A stretch of 64,000 bases of DNA from an uncultured Lachnospiraceae bacterium (GCA_949840805.1 CATKXR010000005.1:62001-126000); one strand, 5' to 3'. Shown: positions 43,399-53,002, counted from the stretch's first letter. Notes: generated from the sequence alone by a model not told the origin. A program made the numbers and translations.

Positions 43399-45489
43399 TT
43401 ATTCGCCAAAGACCAGTGTCACCGGCTCAACATAATAGGTATTGTTATAAATATCCGTCAGACAATAATAGAGCAGATACTCGCCATCCCCTGATGAATC
43501 GTACTCGATCCCCACGGAGCTGTCATACATAAACGGATCATCCAGGCCGTAGGCATCGTCATACTCCCCGTCATAAGTGTAGTAATCACACAAAAGCTGT
43601 ATCTCGTCCCCATCCTTTACCGGAATGAGCCCTTTCATGCTCATGCCGTTTTCGTAAAACCGGACCGCTCCTTCCACTATGCCTGTCCCTTCCTCATTCC
43701 ACCGGACCAAAAGATTCACATACTCTCCGTTAAGCTCACAGGGAATATAACCTTCCACGAAATCCTCTGTGGCAGAAACATACACCGGAAGAACCTTGTC
43801 CCCCATCGTAAACCAAAGCCCGTCATAATCTATCATCAGCGCGCCGTCATCATCTGCCTGGAAATAATTATCCGTTCCCAGGTCTATGTAGCCCTCGCCG
43901 TCATCGTAAAAGAGCTGCATCTGGATATCGTTTATAATCTCCCAGTCCTCGTCAGACAGGGCAAGGGCAAAATAATCCCCCCTGTCCTCAACGGCCAGCT
44001 CCCCGCCATCGTATGCGGTTTCCTCATAGCGGCCTGCATACCCGTTTACATAATCCTCATCAAACCAACTGCATTCAGACCAGCCGCTGAAATCGGGAAC
44101 ACCGCCCGAGCTGAAATCCGAATCGGAGTCATATCCGCCATCCAGCGCCTCCAAAGGCGTGTTGGAACCGATATACTCCTGGCCGCCCACCACAATGTTG
44201 GCAAATGTCCTGATAAATTCCGTGTACTCTCCCTCAAGGCCGATCTCCCTGTAGACATCCAGCATATTTTCAAAAGAATCCATGTCGTGGTACGGGACAT
44301 AAATCGTCATCCCGTTGGCGTTTGAAATATTTCCTGAGGCCGCCGCATAGGATACTGCAGCCTTCACTGCATCTGCCAGCTCTTTCGAACCTTCTATGTC
44401 ACAATTCTGCGCGAAATGCATCAGGTCTATGGTGTCGTAGCTGTCATCCCCAAAAGACTTCGTATTGCTGATCGAGCGGGACACCACCTTAAAATAGTTC
44501 CCGTCAAGCCGGTCTTTGGCGTTGGCAGCAAAGATACACAGGGCATCGTATACATCACCCATCTTTGTCAAATCCACCATGCTGAGGGTACACTCATCCC
44601 TGGCGTTTTCATCCTGGCACGTCTGGATAAAATCATCCACAATCACCTTCCCTATCTCCTCTGTGGGAACGGAAGGATCGCTGCAGATCAAATTCAGCCA
44701 GTTTGTATAAAACCATCCGCTTCCAGGTTCCACCTCCTCCGAGCCGATCATATAGTCCCCATGACGCTCTGCCATACAGGCCGTCTCCACTGTGGCCATC
44801 AGGCAAGCGTCAAAACCGATAAAGTCAAATTTTACACCGGCACTCTCAAGGGCGCTGTCGATCTCATCAAGCTGCATGGAATCGCCGCCAAAATTTTCGT
44901 CAATACCAAAACCGTAAAGCGCCCCGCCGCCGTGGTCCCACACAATCAGCACGTTTCTGTTGGCAGGATAATGTTCCCCGCAATAGCTCACAAAATCGGA
45001 AAGAGTCCCAGGATCCGTCATCGGCCTTGCCCCCATATCCTCCTCGATACAGACAAGATCCTCATGTACGACCTGCCAAATTTGATTGGTGTCGGGACGG
45101 ATCCGGTCATTCTGCCACACACTTGTCCCGCCGGTATACAATAGGACATTCACCCTGTCGTTGATATTCGCCGCGCACATCTCAAGAATATCGTTGGTAG
45201 CCGCGCCATAATTGGATTCCAGGTCCGTGCCGCACAAATATACCATAACCGTAAACTGGTCGTCACTGCCGTTGATTTCCGTCCGTTTCGGGCGCCGTAC
45301 AGGTCCGGGCTTCGCCGGTTCGGCCCGACGTTCATGGCTGTCCCGGCCGTTTCCCTCATACGGCGATGGCACGCCGCGGCCGTCATAGCATGAACCTGCC
45401 TCCTCCCCGGAGCCGCATCCGTACAGAACCCCGGCCAGAACAATCGCGATGGCTGCCGCCCATAGCTGTTTTACTTTTATCCTGCCCAT
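43399..45489 (-). CDS. clostripain-like (C11) cysteine peptidase, lipoprotein
   Basis: A 696-residue exported protein with lipobox LYGC near residue 24. The C11 catalytic elements are visible: the His of VLIVWDHGGGALYGFG near 187 and the Cys of FIGFDACLMATVE near 231. The C-terminal half is beta-rich and acidic, ending in VTLVFGE. Clostripain-type enzymes cleave after basic residues and process surface or host proteins. The promoter carries copy B of the three-locus element, with its -10 box about 175 bp upstream of the start. An ATG at 45504 is an alternative start without a ribosome site. Confidence 0.88.
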   Translation of the reverse strand: MGRIKVKQLWAAAIAIVLAGVLYGCGSGEEAGSCYDGRGVPSPYEGNGRDSHERRAEPAKPGPVRRPKRTEINGSDDQFTVMVYLCGTDLESNYGAATNDILEMCAANINDRVNVLLYTGGTSVWQNDRIRPDTNQIWQVVHEDLVCIEEDMGARPMTDPGTLSDFVSYCGEHYPANRNVLIVWDHGGGALYGFGIDENFGGDSMQLDEIDSALESAGVKFDFIGFDACLMATVETACMAERHGDYMIGSEEVEPGSGWFYTNWLNLICSDPSVPTEEIGKVIVDDFIQTCQDENARDECTLSMVDLTKMGDVYDALCIFAANAKDRLDGNYFKVVSRSISNTKSFGDDSYDTIDLMHFAQNCDIEGSKELADAVKAAVSYAAASGNISNANGMTIYVPYHDMDSFENMLDVYREIGLEGEYTEFIRTFANIVVGGQEYIGSNTPLEALDGGYDSDSDFSSGGVPDFSGWSECSWFDEDYVNGYAGRYEETAYDGGELAVEDRGDYFALALSDEDWEIINDIQMQLFYDDGEGYIDLGTDNYFQADDDGALMIDYDGLWFTMGDKVLPVYVSATEDFVEGYIPCELNGEYVNLLVRWNEEGTGIVEGAVRFYENGMSMKGLIPVKDGDEIQLLCDYYTYDGEYDDAYGLDDPFMYDSSVGIEYDSSGDGEYLLYYCLTDIYNNTYYVEPVTLVFGE

Positions 45490-45662
45490 AGCACATCCTA
45501 TCATCTGTCATTTTATCCCATATCCGGCAAAACCTGCAGGAACACGCCCGCCCGAAAGCATGGATTGTGGGATAATGCTCCGGAATATCCCTCATCGCGC
45601 ATGGCTTGCCAGGACACAATAAGGGATACAGCCGCAATTCTGCCACAATTGTTACAGGGGAT

Positions 45663-45735
45663 AATATACCGTATCCCTTCGTAAAAAGGAGACTGCTATC
45701 ATGAATCGACATAAAATTGCATTAAAACGACAATT
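45663..45735 (-). promoter_or_regulatory. shared promoter element, copy B (C11 peptidase)
   Basis: On the minus strand the half-sites TTGTCGTTT and TGTCGATTCATG are 21 bp apart, then exactly 31 bp to TATATT (45668-45663). A 28-codon plus-strand frame with a good ribosome site (45701-45787) overlaps it but is judged incidental. Confidence 0.65.
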
Positions 45736-45792
45736 CAGGCCTTCCTTGCCTCTTCTCCCGGAAAGTGTTCTTTCTCTCCCTCCCTGACATGC

Positions 45793-45841
45793 AAAAGACT
45801 GCGGGGAAAATGGAAAATATTCCGTTTCCCCGCAGTCTTTT
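45793..45841 (-). terminator. terminator of the LysM gene
   Basis: A perfect 17-bp inverted repeat, AAAAGACTGCGGGGAAA with its complement, across a 15-base loop. T-rich ends make it suitable in either direction. Confidence 0.88.
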
Positions 45842-45863
45842 CGCGGTATAACCATCTTTTGTT

Positions 45864-46655
45864 TTATGCTACATGCTTATATCCCTCGATTACTTTTTTA
45901 ACAGAATCCAACACAACTTCCCGGACCTGAACATTGACTGTCGCGGTTCCGAGATCGCCCATATCCAGTGACAATGTGCCATCGCCGATCTCCTTAACCG
46001 CAAAGGTCATTGCCAGCCCGTTTGTCTCGTCAGAAATTGTCATATACTCTTTATTATAAGTAACCGGCCCTACAAAACTGGCAGCCGTCATATTGCTGTC
46101 ATCGGCAAAGATAAGGATCCCGTAATCGCTTTCCGCATCCAATGCCAAGATGACCTTTTCGCCCGTTGTGCTCGTTCCCACAAATCCGCTGTAAATCCAT
46201 GAGGCAAGCTGATTATAATCCAGCGTAAATTCCTGATCCTGGGCAGAAGCCGATGCTTCCGGAGCCGGCGTCTGCGGAGCCGGCGTCTGTGGGGCCGGTG
46301 TCTGTGGAGCCGGGGTCTGTGGAGCCGGGGTCTGCGGCGCCGGGGTCTGCGGCGCCGGCGTTCCTGCGGCCGGAGCCGGCGCTGAATTTCCGTTCACTTC
46401 AGGAATGACAAGCGTCTGCCCCTGGTAGATCATATAATTGCTCCTTACAATACCTGTATTGGCATCATAAATTACCTTCCATAATCTTTCATTGCCGTAT
46501 ACCTTTTTAGCGATTTTCCAGAGACAATCCCCCTTCTCAACGGTATAAGTTCCCTGAGCCGCCTCCGCCCTGACCGATGATACAGGCGCTGCTGCAATTG
46601 TAAACGCTAATGCAGCGGTTGCCAGCAATCCTTTTGCCAATCCTCTTCGTTTCAT
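45864..46655 (-). CDS. LysM-domain secreted protein
   Basis: A 263-residue protein with a signal peptide (about 1-32) and a LysM peptidoglycan-binding domain (about 35-85; YTVEKGDCLWKIAKKVYG). A Pro/Ala/Gln/Thr linker of repeated TPAPQ units (about 95-135) is followed by a C-terminal domain of ~125 residues of unknown type. AGGAGG precedes the ATG. It would sit in the cell wall. It is monocistronic, with copy C of the three-locus promoter element upstream and a strong terminator downstream. Confidence 0.85.
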   Translation of the reverse strand: MKRRGLAKGLLATAALAFTIAAAPVSSVRAEAAQGTYTVEKGDCLWKIAKKVYGNERLWKVIYDANTGIVRSNYMIYQGQTLVIPEVNGNSAPAPAAGTPAPQTPAPQTPAPQTPAPQTPAPQTPAPQTPAPEASASAQDQEFTLDYNQLASWIYSGFVGTSTTGEKVILALDAESDYGILIFADDSNMTAASFVGPVTYNKEYMTISDETNGLAMTFAVKEIGDGTLSLDMGDLGTATVNVQVREVVLDSVKKVIEGYKHVA

Positions 46656-46705
46656 GTTAAAATCCTCCTAATCTCAAGTGTGAAATACCATCTCTTTTCC
46701 GGCCC

Positions 46706-46778
46706 ATTATACAACAATAATGATCCCATACTGCCTTTTTAACATGAATCGCCTGAAATATGCCTTGGATCGACAATG
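46706..46778 (-). promoter_or_regulatory. shared promoter element, copy C (LysM gene)
   Basis: On the minus strand the half-sites TTGTCGATC and GGCGATTCATG are 21 bp apart, then exactly 31 bp to TATAAT (46711-46706). The -35 position (about GCAGTA) is poor, as expected of an activator-dependent promoter. Confidence 0.65.
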
Positions 46779-46796
46779 ATACAGCGTTATTTTTTA

Positions 46797-48731
46797 TCAG
46801 CTTCCCTGTAAATAAGAATCATACCACTCCATACACCCCTCATGCCACTCTGCCCAAGCGTCCCCCGCTTCCCTTACCAGCTTTTCATACTCCTTCACCC
46901 TCTCATCAGGTTCCTCCTCGTTTTCCCAGAACTCCTCCGACTCCTGCCACCGCCGCAGAAACTCCCCCGCTTCCTTTATCTTCTCCTCATACCTTCTCCC
47001 AGCCTCTTCCATCTTCTCCCTGGCCGGCCCCATAAGCCAGTCCTCATACATTTCTTTCTCTGAAAACTCCCTCATCCGGCCACGCTCCGCCTTTGGCACG
47101 CTCCTCAAAGACTCAAGAAGGGCCTGGTCCTCCGCAAGGATACAGGAAGAAAGCTCTTTCCTTTCTCCCGTCCCGCCAGGCATCATTCCCCTTTTAACAG
47201 ACATCCCTTCCCGCCGGCTCTTTTTCACCTTTTCCAGATAATGCTCATATCCAAAAGGATGGTAAAATGCCTGCCCGCCCTCAAAGATCAGCACGGACTC
47301 CGCCACCTGACGGATAAAATACCGGTCATGGGATACAAACAGAACCGTCCCCGTATACGCCCGGAAAGCCGACTCCAGCGTCTCCCTGGCAGGAATGTCC
47401 ATATGGTTGGTCGGCTCGTCCAGTATCAGGAAATTCGGCCCTGCCTGCAAAATCTCCGCCAGTACCAGCCGGGCTTTCTCCCCTCCGGACAAATCACTGA
47501 CCCTTTTTGACGCATCCCTCCCCTTAAAAAGGTACGACCCCAGAATCCCCCTCGCCTCTTTTTCCGTGAGTATGGGAAAAAGCTCACAAAAATGCTCCAG
47601 GACGCTTTTGTCCGACCGGATATCCGCCGAATCCTGACCAAAATATCCCACTGTCACATACCGCCCCAGGCCAGCCTTCCCCCCAAGGGCCGGGATCACC
47701 CCCGCCACGGTCTTCAAAAACGTGCTTTTCCCTGCGCCGTTGGCGCCTATGACCCCGATTTTCTGACCCCTGCGGATCCGCAGGGAAAGCTCCAGAAGAG
47801 GTTTTTCATATCCGATCTTTAAATGTTCCGCCTCAAATACCAGCCTTCCCCCCACGTTCTTTGGATGAATCTTTGTAGTAAACAGGCCGGGTTCTTCCCT
47901 CACCGGGGCCTCCGCCTTTTCCATCCGCTCAAGCTGTTTTTTCTTCGCCCGGGCAAAAGAAGCCTTGGAAGGCTTATGTTTAAACCGCTCGATCACCTGG
48001 CTGAGCCGGGCGATCTCCCTTTGCTGCTGCTCCCAGGCCTTCTGCTGTATTTCCAAACGCTTTCTCTTTTCCATGCGGTACGCACTGTAATTGCCCGGAT
48101 AGCGGGTTGCCTTCCCGCCCTCCAGCTCCCACACGGCCTCCGCCGTCTGGTCAAGAAAAAAGCGGTCATGGGACACCATCACCACTGCCTTTTCGTACTT
48201 CTTAAGATACTCCTCCAGCCATTCTGTCATTTCCGTGTCCAGGTGGTTCGTCGGTTCGTCCAACAGCAGAATATCCGGTTTCTGCAGAAGCAGGCGGATA
48301 AGGGCGATCCTGGTCTGCTCCCCGCCGGAAAATTCCGAAAGCTTTCTTTTCTTGTCCTCCTTGCGGAATCCAAAACCTGTAAACAGCGTCTCGTACCCGC
48401 ATTCATATTGAAAACGTTCCTGGCCGAACTCATCCCCGTCCGGGCATCCCTCTAAAATCTCCTCCTCCACGGTTCTTTCCCCGTCTTTAAATACCTGCTG
48501 CCCGAGCATCCCCACCGTGGCCGGGCGGGAGAGCCGGACACCCGGCCCGTCCCGCCTGTCATCCCGGTCCAGGCCGATATCCCCGGCAATCAGCCGCAAA
48601 AGAGTGGTCTTTCCCGCTCCGTTTTGGCCCGCCACCGCCACTTTCTCATTTCCCCTGATCTGAAAATCAAAATGGGACAATACCAGGTTCCCGCCTGCCG
48701 AAACGCTCCCATCGTGAATCTGATATAACAT
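46797..48731 (-). CDS. ABC-F family ATPase
   Basis: A 644-residue cytosolic protein with two ABC ATPase domains (Walker A GQNGAGKTT and GANGAGKST; signatures SGGEQTR and SGGEKAR; Walker B ILLLDEPTNHLD and FLILDEPTNHMD) joined by a basic helical linker. It has no membrane part, so it belongs to the ABC-F group that acts on ribosomes or in antibiotic protection. The C-terminal ~130 residues form a charged, helix-rich extension (EEAGRRYEEKIKEAGEF). The start at 48731 has GGAGG seven bases upstream. Whether it confers resistance cannot be judged from sequence. Confidence 0.93.
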   Translation of the reverse strand: MLYQIHDGSVSAGGNLVLSHFDFQIRGNEKVAVAGQNGAGKTTLLRLIAGDIGLDRDDRRDGPGVRLSRPATVGMLGQQVFKDGERTVEEEILEGCPDGDEFGQERFQYECGYETLFTGFGFRKEDKKRKLSEFSGGEQTRIALIRLLLQKPDILLLDEPTNHLDTEMTEWLEEYLKKYEKAVVMVSHDRFFLDQTAEAVWELEGGKATRYPGNYSAYRMEKRKRLEIQQKAWEQQQREIARLSQVIERFKHKPSKASFARAKKKQLERMEKAEAPVREEPGLFTTKIHPKNVGGRLVFEAEHLKIGYEKPLLELSLRIRRGQKIGVIGANGAGKSTFLKTVAGVIPALGGKAGLGRYVTVGYFGQDSADIRSDKSVLEHFCELFPILTEKEARGILGSYLFKGRDASKRVSDLSGGEKARLVLAEILQAGPNFLILDEPTNHMDIPARETLESAFRAYTGTVLFVSHDRYFIRQVAESVLIFEGGQAFYHPFGYEHYLEKVKKSRREGMSVKRGMMPGGTGERKELSSCILAEDQALLESLRSVPKAERGRMREFSEKEMYEDWLMGPAREKMEEAGRRYEEKIKEAGEFLRRWQESEEFWENEEEPDERVKEYEKLVREAGDAWAEWHEGCMEWYDSYLQGS

Positions 48732-48864
48732 TCTGCACCCTCCGTTTTTCACAATATGCACCTGCTACCCGGCACAAGCCGCCCTGTCCCTTCTTTCCCC
48801 TGTCATCATCAGCTAACTATGGACCCGATACGGATACGCACCCCTCATACCCCCAATATGATAG

Positions 48865-50406
48865 TTAAAACTGCGAATAAATAAAGGCCCCCATATCATA
48901 CCCTTTCCCATACCATCCAAACACCATGATCAAAAACAGGATTCCAAAACAAGACCAGGTGCGGAGCCTCTCTCCCCTTATGATCTTCTCGTCCCCATGC
49001 TTTTCCCGCCACAAAGACATCAAAAACAGGATTACAAGGCCCACTGCCAGCACCGTAAAATCCGCCACGTTGATTCCGGTATAAAACACCCCGCTTTCCC
49101 ATTCCGGATACCGGCTCTTCTGCACCATCCCTATTAGCACCTGTCCCGCCATGGACAGGGAGTCGGAACGGAACAGCACAAAGCCCGCGGAGACCAGGAC
49201 AAAAGTGCGGATCCTTCTGAGCCACCTAAGAACCGGCGCCCCCGGGTCCACCCCTGCCGCCCTGCATCCTGAAAGGGCCAGCGGCCTTACTGTCTCTTCT
49301 CCGATCATATACGCTCCCTGAAGTATCCCCGTGCCGATGATAAATGTCCACTTTCCCCCGTGCCACAGCCCGCTGAGGAAAAACACGGCCATCACATTGA
49401 CGTATTTCCGGAAAACTCCTTTCCTGTTTCCTCCCAGGGGTATATAAACATTTTTTCTTAAAAACGCCCCCAGGGTGATGTGCCATCTCCGCCAGAATTC
49501 CGATATGGATTCCGAAAAAAAAGGCTGCCGGAAATTCTCGGCAATTTTCACTCCAAACAGCCGTGAAACCCCGAATACCAGATCCATACATCCGGAAAAA
49601 TCCGTATAGAGCTGCAGGGAAAACGCCGCTGCCGCCAGCATCAGATACCATCCCCCATAAGAAGCATAGTCTCCGTAGACCGTGTCGGCCATAAGGGCAA
49701 GACGCTCCGAAAGAATAAGCTTTTTAAAAAGCCCGGTTAATATCTCCAGGCATCCGTCCTGCATATCCTCAAAGGAAGGACTGGCAGGCCATGCAAGGCT
49801 TTCCCCCGTCTCCTTATAAGAATCCACAGGACCCTGGGCCAGATGGCCGAAATACCCGGTAAACAAAGAAAATACCGGAAAATGCCGGACCGCCCTTATC
49901 TCTCCCCGGTATACATCCGCGTCATACCCGATCACCATCAGCGTATAAAAAGAAATCCCAAAAAGAGCAAGCCGCTCCTTCGGCTCATATTCAAAAACCC
50001 TTCCGGTAATCTCGCCGATCGCTTCCAGCGTATAAAAGGGCAGGTTTGCATATTTAAAATAAGCAAGCAGTCCGAGCTGGAACGCGACTGCCAGAATCAA
50101 AACCAGACGCCGTTTTCTGAGAGTTCCCGCCTTATCCCTCTCCTGTCCTGCAGGATAGTCCCCATTCCGGGACAATGTGCCGTCTGGACATCCTGACGGA
50201 TATTTTTCAATCAAAAGAGCGGCGGCATACCCCGCCGCCGTGCTTATCCCCCAGAACAGGAAACTCTGGTATCCGCCTGCCGCCGCCAAAAACACAAGGC
50301 TCATGGCCAGCAGGACCCACCTGCTCCATCCGGAAGGAACGATCTTTTTGACGAGCAGCCCTGCCGCGATAAGCAGGACGAACCCATATGACATATACCC
50401 CATCAT
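48865..50406 (-). CDS. MBOAT-family O-acyltransferase (DltB/AlgI-like)
   Basis: A 513-residue multi-pass membrane protein with about ten helices. The conserved MBOAT segment (FWRRWHITLGAFLRKNVYIPLGG) and the catalytic His (VFFLSGLWHGGKWTFIIG) are visible. Such proteins move acyl groups, usually acetyl, across the membrane to surface polymers. It overlaps the preceding small secreted-protein gene by four bases (ATGA), and an SGNH hydrolase-like gene lies upstream, the common partner arrangement. The polymer is unknown. Confidence 0.93.
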   Translation of the reverse strand: MMGYMSYGFVLLIAAGLLVKKIVPSGWSRWVLLAMSLVFLAAAGGYQSFLFWGISTAAGYAAALLIEKYPSGCPDGTLSRNGDYPAGQERDKAGTLRKRRLVLILAVAFQLGLLAYFKYANLPFYTLEAIGEITGRVFEYEPKERLALFGISFYTLMVIGYDADVYRGEIRAVRHFPVFSLFTGYFGHLAQGPVDSYKETGESLAWPASPSFEDMQDGCLEILTGLFKKLILSERLALMADTVYGDYASYGGWYLMLAAAAFSLQLYTDFSGCMDLVFGVSRLFGVKIAENFRQPFFSESISEFWRRWHITLGAFLRKNVYIPLGGNRKGVFRKYVNVMAVFFLSGLWHGGKWTFIIGTGILQGAYMIGEETVRPLALSGCRAAGVDPGAPVLRWLRRIRTFVLVSAGFVLFRSDSLSMAGQVLIGMVQKSRYPEWESGVFYTGINVADFTVLAVGLVILFLMSLWREKHGDEKIIRGERLRTWSCFGILFLIMVFGWYGKGYDMGAFIYSQF

Positions 50407-50915
50407 TTTTTCTCTGCTGCCATGTAGGTGATGGAAACCACCTTATCGTCTTTAAAACCACAGTCAACCACGATCTGGGTATCCCCCAGCACCGCGGTAT
50501 AAAGCCCTGACTCCGCCTTGGCGTCCGGATATGCCTTCTTCACCGCCCCAGGCAGGTCTCCCACTTTGACGCCCTCTTCCGTACCGGCTGTGGCGGCCTT
50601 TAAGGTAATCTCTTTTACGACCTCCTTCTTGCCTTCCTTAGTCGTTACCATCTCGATTCCGTCATAAATATATGCTTTGTCCTTGCCGCCTTCTTCCGCG
50701 CAGTTGGACAATGCCTTTACCTCTTTTTCCTGTCCGAGTATCTTCTTTGCGGCGTCGGCGTTCATCCCCACCTCCACCTTCTGTTCTTTGAAGGGGAAAG
50801 CATAATGTGCCTTCTTCTCCGCTGCCGCCGCGCCGAATACCATAGCCAACGCCATAAACGCCGCCAATGCCCCTGTCGCCATCCGTTTCCTTCCTGCCCG
50901 CTTCTGTGTCCTCAT
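50403..50915 (-). CDS. small secreted protein of unknown function
   Basis: A 170-residue exported protein with a signal peptide (about 1-32). The mature part is Lys/Glu/Ala-rich with a PepSY- or YkuD-independent alpha/beta pattern that I do not recognise (VEVGMNADAAKKILGQEKEV; LGDTQIVVDCGFKDDKVVSI). GGAGG precedes the start at 50915. It lies between the SGNH-like and MBOAT genes in one operon, so it may bind or present the modified surface polymer. This is inferred from position only. Confidence 0.7.
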   Translation of the reverse strand: MRTQKRAGRKRMATGALAAFMALAMVFGAAAAEKKAHYAFPFKEQKVEVGMNADAAKKILGQEKEVKALSNCAEEGGKDKAYIYDGIEMVTTKEGKKEVVKEITLKAATAGTEEGVKVGDLPGAVKKAYPDAKAESGLYTAVLGDTQIVVDCGFKDDKVVSITYMAAEKK

Positions 50916-50950
50916 CTTTTGTGCCTCCTTCATTCTTCATGATTTACATT

Positions 50951-52033
50951 TTACTCTGCCTGGGCCTTATACTTACTGATATACCCAAGCCTTTCAAATT
51001 CCTCCCTCTGGGCCTCCTTCTCCTGCTGATACTCCAGAAGCCGCTTGTCATAAACCTCGGCCAGATCCTTCTGGCTGCGGAAATCCCCAAGATCATACCG
51101 CTTCTTTAACTCTCTTCCCAGCCATACCGACATCTTTTCCGCTCCGTAGACATTGAGATGAAGCCCCTCGTCATAGGTGTCCACAGACATATCCAGTCCG
51201 ATTTCATCCATATAAAGCAGGGTATTCACATAAAACAGCCCCTGCCTGTCAGCAAATTCCCGGATCTGTTCCTCGTAAGGCTCCGGCCATTCCGGATACA
51301 TGCTGGGCGCCTTCATCAGTACCAGCTCTGTCCCGCTCTCCCTGCACAGCGCCGCGATCCGCTCCAGATACTCCACATTCTTCCTGGAAAAAGAGTAATC
51401 GCTCTGCCTGCGCTGCCCGGGAAATTCCGTATAAGGGCGGATATCGGCCCTGAGATAATATCCGTTGTAACTCTTTAAAGGCTTCTCTCCAAAGGCATAT
51501 AAAAAATCCTCCGGCTCCAGCTCCTGCCAGCGGCTGTGATACCGAAGCACCGGAAATATATACTCCGTTAAAGATTCTTCCTCTGTCCTGCTGCTTAAAA
51601 TCCCCTCCAGCTTATCCTTTGACCATTTCATGCCGTCAAAAACCATCCGGTTATACTCCTCCGAGCTTTGCTCCGCCACCGTCATGGCCTGAATATTTAA
51701 AAGCACGACCTTGGGCTTTTCGTATTTCAGCGCCTCTTTTAAAAGATAATACGATTGGGGGATAAGCTGGTTGGCATTTCCCCGGATGTAACTGGTAATT
51801 CCGTATTCCTCCCACAGCTTCATCGGAGAAATATTCTCGTAAGACTCGCAATTTCCGATAATCAGCAGTTCATGGCCGGCGGGGTCACGATAATATTCCT
51901 CTGTGAAATTCCCCTCCACTACCGCCCCCATATATTTCGGTTCCAGCACCCTCTGGGCCAGAAAGGCAGCGCAGAGAAAAACAGCCAATGCCCATAAAAC
52001 CGTTCCCTTCCTTCTCATCCTCCATGTTTTCAT
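50951..52033 (-). CDS. SGNH-hydrolase-like membrane-anchored protein
   Basis: A 360-residue protein with an N-terminal anchor (about 10-28) and an extracellular SGNH/DltD-type domain. The block-I nucleophile region reads LLIIGNCESYENISPM, and a late Asp/His pair appears as EGLHLNVYGAEKM. Proteins of this kind pair with MBOAT enzymes to transfer acyl groups to surface glycans (as in DltB/DltD and AlgI/AlgJ/AlgX). The start overlaps the stop of the transglutaminase gene by four bases. Confidence 0.83.
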   Translation of the reverse strand: MKTWRMRRKGTVLWALAVFLCAAFLAQRVLEPKYMGAVVEGNFTEEYYRDPAGHELLIIGNCESYENISPMKLWEEYGITSYIRGNANQLIPQSYYLLKEALKYEKPKVVLLNIQAMTVAEQSSEEYNRMVFDGMKWSKDKLEGILSSRTEEESLTEYIFPVLRYHSRWQELEPEDFLYAFGEKPLKSYNGYYLRADIRPYTEFPGQRRQSDYSFSRKNVEYLERIAALCRESGTELVLMKAPSMYPEWPEPYEEQIREFADRQGLFYVNTLLYMDEIGLDMSVDTYDEGLHLNVYGAEKMSVWLGRELKKRYDLGDFRSQKDLAEVYDKRLLEYQQEKEAQREEFERLGYISKYKAQAE

Positions 52034-52842
52034 GGCGTCTTAGGATAGGCTTCCACGTCATAGTTGTGGGAAATCCAGGACTTTCTAAGTTCCCCCGTAG
52101 TCACCAGGCACCATCTTCCGCCCAGCCTCCGGGGCGTGGCGTCAAAATGATACCAGATTCCGTCCACATCTACAAGATTCCAGAAATGGTCTCCATCACT
52201 GGCCCGCACCACCGGAATGTTCGGCATCCCTGCCGCCTCCAAAAGGTAATGGGACATGGCATAATACTCGTAACAGCATCCGGAATGCCTGCGGAACCCA
52301 TACAGGGCGGACTCTGCCTCCCCGCTTTTGGGGCCGGTGGTAGTGTAAGTCATATTGCCCTGCACCCAGTTATAGATGGCGGCTGCCTTCTCCGGCTTTG
52401 TCATAGTATCATCTGTAATCTGCGAAACAATCCTCCCGGCAAAGGACCTGGCCTCCCGCTCTTCCTCCGGCATCTGGGACGGCTCCCCTTCCACCACCTG
52501 GCCGCTCTCGTCAAACCGATAGACGATGCCGTCAATCTCTGTCTCCCCGGAACTGAACATGGCGCCGTCCTGTCCAAGACGATAATATTTCCCGTCTTTT
52601 TCCAGCCAGCAGTCCTCCATCATATAGCCATCGGAATCAAAATAATACCATTTGCCATTGACCTTCTGCCACTCGTCTGCGGGATAAGTCCCGTTCCAGT
52701 TCAAAAGCCACCATCCCTTCTCGTCCTGCCTCCACCTGCCCGCCTCCCCGGGGCCGCCGGGAGCCGCAAAAGCCGGGAAGGCCATGGCTGAAAAAAGCCC
52801 TGCTGCAAAAAGGATGCCAATCCTTGTATATTTTTTTCTCAT
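52030..52842 (-). CDS. transglutaminase-like protein with cell-wall-binding repeats
   Basis: A 270-residue exported protein with a signal peptide (about 1-27). Three or four choline/glucan-binding-type repeats follow (GWWLLNWNG, GKWYYFDSDGYMMEDCW). A transglutaminase-like domain then shows a Cys-His-Asp triad: Cys in SGCCYEYYAMSHYLL, His in DGDHFWNLVD and Asp in WYHFDAT. Such domains cleave or cross-link peptides at the surface. It is the first gene of the operon with the SGNH, small secreted and MBOAT genes. Confidence 0.87.
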   Translation of the reverse strand: MRKKYTRIGILFAAGLFSAMAFPAFAAPGGPGEAGRWRQDEKGWWLLNWNGTYPADEWQKVNGKWYYFDSDGYMMEDCWLEKDGKYYRLGQDGAMFSSGETEIDGIVYRFDESGQVVEGEPSQMPEEEREARSFAGRIVSQITDDTMTKPEKAAAIYNWVQGNMTYTTTGPKSGEAESALYGFRRHSGCCYEYYAMSHYLLEAAGMPNIPVVRASDGDHFWNLVDVDGIWYHFDATPRRLGGRWCLVTTGELRKSWISHNYDVEAYPKTP

Positions 52843-52891
52843 ATCTGCCTTTACTATCCTCTGTTGTCAAATAATATTTTTTGCTTTTTTA

Positions 52892-52920
52892 ATTATATCC
52901 ACAACAGAAAAATATGTCAA
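52892..52920 (-). promoter_or_regulatory. promoter of the transglutaminase-MBOAT operon
   Basis: On the minus strand TTGACA (52920-52915), 17 bp, TATAAT (52897-52892): perfect consensus. Confidence 0.8.
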
Positions 52921-53002
52921 CGCAAAAAATTTCCCGTCTCACTTGTTCCTGCTTTTCAATTCTATACGTTTACCAAATCTGCACGATCCGGTGAAAAACA
53001 GA

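Noticed and set aside
45701..45787. 28-codon plus-strand leader peptide with a good ribosome site
   Set aside because: The conserved part matches the DNA element also found at two other loci with fixed spacing to minus-strand -10 boxes; the other copies lack a ribosome site.
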